From CAADGY01 sp035714225 (GTDB lineage: Bacteria; Acidobacteriota; Terriglobia; Bryobacterales; Bryobacteraceae), in the NCBI GenBank assembly GCA_035714225.1, contig DASTMK010000255.1, positions 1 to 9,042 on the forward strand: DNA of 9,042 bases, given 5' to 3'. Of the stretch, positions 5,747-9,042 are shown piece after piece (the first letter of the stretch is position 1; each line of letters starts with the position of its first letter). The notes under the pieces are model-generated. The model was given only the letters and a program-made list of their open reading frames with translations, searched no databases and was not told the origin of the DNA. Both the position numbers and the translations under genes were made by a program.

Positions 5747-6850
5747 ATGATTCACACTCGCCGCGAACTGTTCCACGCGTCGCTGCTTACGGCAGCGGCT
5801 TCCGTTCGGCCGGCCGCCGCACAAGGCAAAGCTCAACTGGGAATGCCCGGCTTGTTTCCGGGCCGTGTAGTCACAACGCACCATCCCGCCGCCCTTGTCT
5901 CGGGAGCCTATCAGCCCGCGGCGGTCGAGCAGATGATGCACAAAGGGATGACCGAACTGACCGGCGCACCGGGATGGCCGGATGCCTGGCGCGCTTTTTT
6001 CGAACCCGGCGACGTTGTAGCGATCAAAGTTTGCCCTGTCGGAGGCCGCCGCATCTGCTCCGACAGTCTGGTTTTGAATCGCATCATCGACGGTTTGAAG
6101 CAGGCAGGCGTCAAGCAGGGCGACATTTTCGTCTTCAATCGTTATCGTCGTGAAATGTTTTCGGCAGGTATGCCGCAGTGGGTGCCGGAAGGGGTGCGGC
6201 TCGCCTGGGCGTCGGAAAACTATAACAAGATTCAGCAGGATATTGAAGGCTACGACCCCGAGATGTTCGTCGAACTGGCTCTGGCCGTGCCGGGGCAGGA
6301 CATCCGCGAAGAGCGGGTTCGCCGTTCCTACGTCGCCCGCCTGCTCAGCAAGCAGGTAAACAAAGTGATCAATCTTCCCGTGCTGAAGCACCACAACGCC
6401 GCCGGAGTCACCATCACGCTGAAAAACCTGTCCCACGGATTCGTCAATAACGTGGAGCGCAGCCATCCCACGCCGACGCTCAACGCCACGGGGACTTTTA
6501 TTCCGGCGGTGCTGAATCTGCCGGTTTTCCGGGAAAAGATCGTTCTGCATATTGTGGACGGCGTGCGCGCCCAGTACGAAGGCGGACCCGGAGGCAGGCC
6601 ACAGTTCATGTGGGAACATAACACCATGTACTTCGGTACCGATCCGGTTGCGCTCGATAAGACCGGCTGGAAAGTGATCGATGCCAAGCGCGTCGAGCAG
6701 GGCCTGCCTCCCGTGGCGGAAGCCAAACTCAGCAAGCACAACATTATGGTATCGACGCAGGTGGAACACATCGAGTTGTCCGGAGCCTTGGGGCTTGGCC
6801 GGTTCGACGATGCCGCTATCGATGTGAAGCGGTTCGAGTTGAACGCTTAG
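5747..6850 (+). CDS. DUF362-domain protein with twin-arginine signal peptide
   Basis: The 367-aa product begins MIHTRRELFHASLLTAAA, with twin arginines at 5-6, a short hydrophobic stretch and an AAA|Q-type cleavage site near 25/26, so Tat export is likely. The mature part carries DUF362 hallmarks: a PGDVVAIKV strand (87-95), NLPVLKHHNAAGVTITLKNL (209-228), and FGTDPVALDKTGWKVID (296-312) near the C-terminus. Many DUF362 proteins carry a ferredoxin-like cysteine cluster; none is seen here, only Cys96 and Cys104 in the mature part. The biochemical role of the family is not established, and none is assigned. It has a good ribosome site, lies 36 bp before the DUF2961 gene on the same strand and probably shares its transcript. 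Tat dependence would suggest folding or cofactor insertion before export, which is inference. Confidence 0.85.
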   Translation: MIHTRRELFHASLLTAAASVRPAAAQGKAQLGMPGLFPGRVVTTHHPAALVSGAYQPAAVEQMMHKGMTELTGAPGWPDAWRAFFEPGDVVAIKVCPVGGRRICSDSLVLNRIIDGLKQAGVKQGDIFVFNRYRREMFSAGMPQWVPEGVRLAWASENYNKIQQDIEGYDPEMFVELALAVPGQDIREERVRRSYVARLLSKQVNKVINLPVLKHHNAAGVTITLKNLSHGFVNNVERSHPTPTLNATGTFIPAVLNLPVFREKIVLHIVDGVRAQYEGGPGGRPQFMWEHNTMYFGTDPVALDKTGWKVIDAKRVEQGLPPVAEAKLSKHNIMVSTQVEHIELSGALGLGRFDDAAIDVKRFELNA

Positions 6851-6876
6851 ACCCATTCCAAACAGACGCCGTGACC

Positions 6877-6882
6877 GAGGAG
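6877..6882 (+). promoter_or_regulatory. Shine-Dalgarno GAGGAG fixing a TTG start of the DUF2961 gene
   Basis: GAGGAG lies 4 nt before the TTG at 6887-6889. No ATG or GTG in this frame lies nearby that would keep the signal peptide; the next in-frame ATG (6938, residue 18) falls inside it. Confidence 0.65.
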
Positions 6883-6886
6883 ATCC

Positions 6887-8113
6887 TTGATACGCCGAAG
6901 CTCTATTCTTAGAATCTTCCTGCCTGTCGCCCTGGCGATGATCGCGCCGGGGCAGCAGCCGCCGGAGCTTTTTCACAAACGTCCAGGTAGCCACCCCCGC
7001 TGGATCACCTTTGAGAATCCCAAAGGAGTGAAGGGGGGAGGCGCACTGGAGAACAAGGGCGCGAAAGGACACCCGGCCGACCCATGGCCGGCAGGGCAGA
7101 CCAAAACGCTGATGGATTTACCGGGCGCCGGCGTGGTGCGGCACATCTGGCTCACCATCCCGAACCGCGATCCGAAAACGCTGCGCTCCCTGCGTGTCGA
7201 AATGTATTGGGATGGCGCGGCGCGTCCCGCTGTCTCCGCTCCCTTGGGCGATTTCTTCGGCGCCATTCTCGGACGCACCATACCGCTCGAAAACGAATTT
7301 TTCACCAATCCCGAGGGGCGCTCCTTCAACTGCTACATCCCGATGCCGTTCCGCAAACGCGCCCTCATCACGGTGACGAATGAAAGCGGGCGCGATCTGC
7401 GATGGATCTTCTATCAAATCGATGTCGAGATGTTGGATACACCGGATCCGAATGCGCTCTATTTCCACGCGTTCTGGCACCGGGTGCGATGGACGGAATT
7501 GGGCAAAGATTTCGAAATTCTTCCGCGCGTCGCGGGCGAAGGCCGGTTCCTGGGAACGCATTTCGGCCTTATCGGCCATCCCGCGAACGTCGGATGGTGG
7601 GGTGAGGGCGAGGTCAAAATCTATCTCGACGGGGACACGGGCGCGCCCACCCTGGTAGGCACCGGGACGGAGGATTATATCGGCACCGGATGGGGCCAGG
7701 GTCTGTTCCAGAACCGGTTTCAGGGAAGCGTCGTGAACGATGCGGACAACCGGCAGTGGGCATTCTATCGCTATCATGTGCCCGATCCCGTTTATTTCCG
7801 CAAAGATCTTCGCGTCACAATCCAGCAGATGGGCGGCTCGGAAAAAGAGAACGTCCTCAAGCTGCTGAAAGCGGGTGTTGAGGTTCAGCCGGTAACCATC
7901 GATTGGGACGGCAAATTCACAAAGTTGTTGGAGGAGCCCGGTCCGGTGGATCTGGAGAAGCATCCGTCGTCAGCAAAGGCGTGGGTGAACATGTACCGCC
8001 GGGACGACGCTTCGGCGATCGCGTTTTTCTATCTCGACAAACCGGAAAACGAATTACCGCCGCTTCCGCCGGTAGCCGATCGTGTAGTAGGAATACTGGA
8101 ATCTGCAAAGTGA
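6887..8113 (+). CDS. DUF2961 protein, glycoside hydrolase family 172 class, predicted secreted
   Basis: The 408-aa product starts at TTG after a strong GAGGAG. Its N-terminus MIRRSSILRIFLPVALAMIA reads as a Sec-type signal peptide. The body shows the DUF2961 pattern: FENPKGVKGGGALENKGAKG (42-61), DLPGAGVVRHIWLTI (77-91), GDFFG (121-125), FNCYIPMPFRKRA (147-159), WWGEGEVKIYLDGD (237-250), GTGTEDYIGTGWG (258-270) and YRYHVPDPVYF (294-304). DUF2961 was reclassified as GH172 after members were shown to act on difructose dianhydride/alpha-D-fructofuranosides and on D-arabinofuranosides. Two glutamates about 21 residues apart are catalytic there; Glu240 or Glu242 and Glu262 are likely equivalents here. 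The substrate is unknown. The gene follows DUF362 by 36 bp, probably in one operon, and precedes the CocE-like gene by 101 bp. Confidence 0.87.
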   Translation: MIRRSSILRIFLPVALAMIAPGQQPPELFHKRPGSHPRWITFENPKGVKGGGALENKGAKGHPADPWPAGQTKTLMDLPGAGVVRHIWLTIPNRDPKTLRSLRVEMYWDGAARPAVSAPLGDFFGAILGRTIPLENEFFTNPEGRSFNCYIPMPFRKRALITVTNESGRDLRWIFYQIDVEMLDTPDPNALYFHAFWHRVRWTELGKDFEILPRVAGEGRFLGTHFGLIGHPANVGWWGEGEVKIYLDGDTGAPTLVGTGTEDYIGTGWGQGLFQNRFQGSVVNDADNRQWAFYRYHVPDPVYFRKDLRVTIQQMGGSEKENVLKLLKAGVEVQPVTIDWDGKFTKLLEEPGPVDLEKHPSSAKAWVNMYRRDDASAIAFFYLDKPENELPPLPPVADRVVGILESAK

Positions 8114-8214
8114 CCGAAAGCCAGGGACGCGGGATCTGCCGGCTTGCAGAACCGCTCGCGGCCCGGGCGCGTTGTCAGACTCATTCAATTGTTGATAGGC
8201 TCTTATGCCAAAGC
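8114..8214 (+). other. Intergenic gap between the DUF2961 and CocE-like genes; weak hairpin and weak promoter-like elements
   Basis: A 5-bp inverted repeat, TCTGC (8135-8139) and GCAGA (8146-8150), has no T-run behind it, so it is not a convincing terminator. TTGTCA (8172-8177) could be a -35, but only a poor -10 follows. Whether the downstream gene has its own promoter is open. Confidence 0.25.
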
Positions 8215-9042
8215 ATGATTGACAGACAGCCAGTGACCGTACTTACAGTCGCGCTGCTAAGCGCCGCGTGTTTCGCACCGGCAGCCGGCGCACCTCGAAC
8301 CGATTTCCAGTTTCCGCAAACGTATCCGCCGACGAATGAGGTCCGCATGGACAACATGGTTGCGATCCCCATGCGGGATGGCGTCAAGCTCTATGCCGAC
8401 ATCTACCGGCCCGCGGCGGATGGCAAGTATCCGGTGATCGTTTGCCGCACGCCTTACAGCACGGAGCGGTATCCCAGCGCCTACGATGCGGCCGTTTACT
8501 TCTCGCGGCGCGGCTACGTCTTCGTGTATCAGGACGTGCGCGGCCGGCATGAATCGGAAGGTAAGTGGGAGCCGTTCCGGAACGATCTCGAAGACGGCTA
8601 CGACACCATTGAGTGGGCGGCAAAGCAGCCCTGGTCCAATGGCAAAGTAGGGATGCAAGGCGGCTCCTATCTGGGACACGTACAATGGCGCGCGGCCATG
8701 ATGTCCCCTCCCCACCTGGTAGCCATTTTCCCGAGTGTCGCCTCTACCAGCCTCTATCACGATTGGATCACGCTGAACGGAGGCTGGCGGCTCTCATTCA
8801 ATTTCGGGTGGGGCCCCGTCCGGCAGGAATCCCGGATTATGCAGAATACCGGCCCGCACACGATGGCCGGCGGGCCGGAAAGTATCAGCTTCGAGAAAAC
8901 GCTCTGGCACCTTCCGCTGTTCAACATGCAGGAGCTGCTCGGGCGCAATGCGCAGTTTTATCGCGATTGGATCGAGCATCCCGACTACGACGACTATTGG
9001 AAGAAGCTGAACGCCGAGGAGGTGTTCGATCAAATCGCCATT
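8215..9042 (+). CDS. CocE/NonD-type alpha/beta hydrolase (X-Pro dipeptidyl-peptidase S15-like), C-terminus cut by the window edge
   Basis: The frame is open from the ATG at 8215 to the edge (276 residues); the family usually has about 550-650, so less than half is present. Residues 1-26 look like a signal peptide (hydrophobic VLTVALLSAACFAPAAGA); Cys19 follows SAA, a poor lipobox. The mature start IPMRDGVKLYADIYRP (51-66) is the hallmark opening of the CocE/NonD and S15 families. YQDVRGRHESEGKW (105-118) is the usual DxRG..S.G segment, and GMQGGSYLG (146-154) is the nucleophile elbow with Ser151. The catalytic Asp and His would lie beyond the edge. Members hydrolyse esters, amides or acyl-peptides; the substrate is not readable. 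No Shine-Dalgarno precedes the ATG; a GTG at 8233 is an alternative but would remove the basic residue before the hydrophobic stretch. Confidence 0.85.
   Translation, partial: MIDRQPVTVLTVALLSAACFAPAAGAPRTDFQFPQTYPPTNEVRMDNMVAIPMRDGVKLYADIYRPAADGKYPVIVCRTPYSTERYPSAYDAAVYFSRRGYVFVYQDVRGRHESEGKWEPFRNDLEDGYDTIEWAAKQPWSNGKVGMQGGSYLGHVQWRAAMMSPPHLVAIFPSVASTSLYHDWITLNGGWRLSFNFGWGPVRQESRIMQNTGPHTMAGGPESISFEKTLWHLPLFNMQELLGRNAQFYRDWIEHPDYDDYWKKLNAEEVFDQIAI

Noticed and set aside
5580..5760. 10-bp direct repeat TTCACACTCG at 5580-5589 and 5751-5760
   Set aside because: The second copy is inside the DUF362 signal-peptide codons. Two copies of this length near each other are weak evidence for an operator or attachment site.
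5564..7072. Very long open frame on the minus strand running from the GH43 gene upstream across the DUF362 gene
   Set aside because: Upstream of the ATG at 5563 it is antisense to the DUF362 gene, resembles no family and has no signal or domain. It is open only because of the codon pattern of the opposite strand.
7118..7963. 281-codon minus-strand open frame inside the DUF2961 gene
   Set aside because: It is antisense to a well-supported gene with clear family motifs, and its own translation shows no domain and no ribosome site.
8135..8150. Small hairpin TCTGC-N6-GCAGA after the DUF2961 gene
   Set aside because: The stem is only 5 bp and there is no T-run, so it was not called as a terminator.
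1..9042. CRISPR arrays, insertion sequences, tRNA/rRNA genes, phage or toxin-antitoxin genes
   Set aside because: No regularly spaced repeats, transposase, terminal inverted repeats, cloverleaf or phage-like gene was seen on either strand.

Overview
The window (about 60% GC by eye, nothing repetitive) looks like chromosome of a soil-type bacterium. Gene content and protein style suggest an acidobacterium of the Solibacter/Bryobacter kind: an arginine operon ending in argR, Tat-exported glycosidases, and secreted DUF362, DUF2961 and CocE-like proteins. This placement is inference from style; there is no rRNA or marker gene to prove it.

Left half (1-4570, all minus strand): a compact arginine operon read right to left, argF-argG-argH-argR, followed by a DinB-superfamily gene that runs off the left edge. 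It encodes the last three steps of arginine synthesis (ornithine to citrulline to argininosuccinate to arginine) plus the repressor that senses the product. argG/argH and argH/argR each overlap by 4 bp (ATGA). Just upstream of argF are a sigma-70-type promoter and two tandem ARG boxes, so ArgR very likely represses the operon that encodes it. Genes for the earlier steps (argJ, argB, argC, argD) are not in the window.

Right half (4565-9042): a carbohydrate-related accessory block of exported proteins. A GH43 glycosidase gene on the minus strand is divergent from a plus-strand series: a DUF362 protein, a DUF2961 protein (GH172 class) and a CocE/NonD-type alpha/beta hydrolase cut by the right edge. 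The 183-bp divergent region 5564-5746 holds candidate promoters and a dyad. All four proteins start with signal-peptide-like sequences, and GH43 and DUF362 have twin-arginine leaders. GH43 enzymes often cut L-arabinofuranosides or xylosides, and characterised GH172 enzymes cut D-fructofuranosides or D-arabinofuranosides, so the block may handle a furanose-containing glycan outside the cytoplasm. The substrate is not shown by the sequence.

The halves meet closely: the stop codon of the GH43 gene lies inside the -35 element of the argF promoter, with no terminator visible between them. There is no CRISPR array, insertion sequence, tRNA, rRNA or phage gene, and no gene-free stretch longer than 183 bp. 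The best candidates for something new are the GH43/DUF362/DUF2961/hydrolase block and the DinB protein attached to the arginine operon; no wholly new system is evident.
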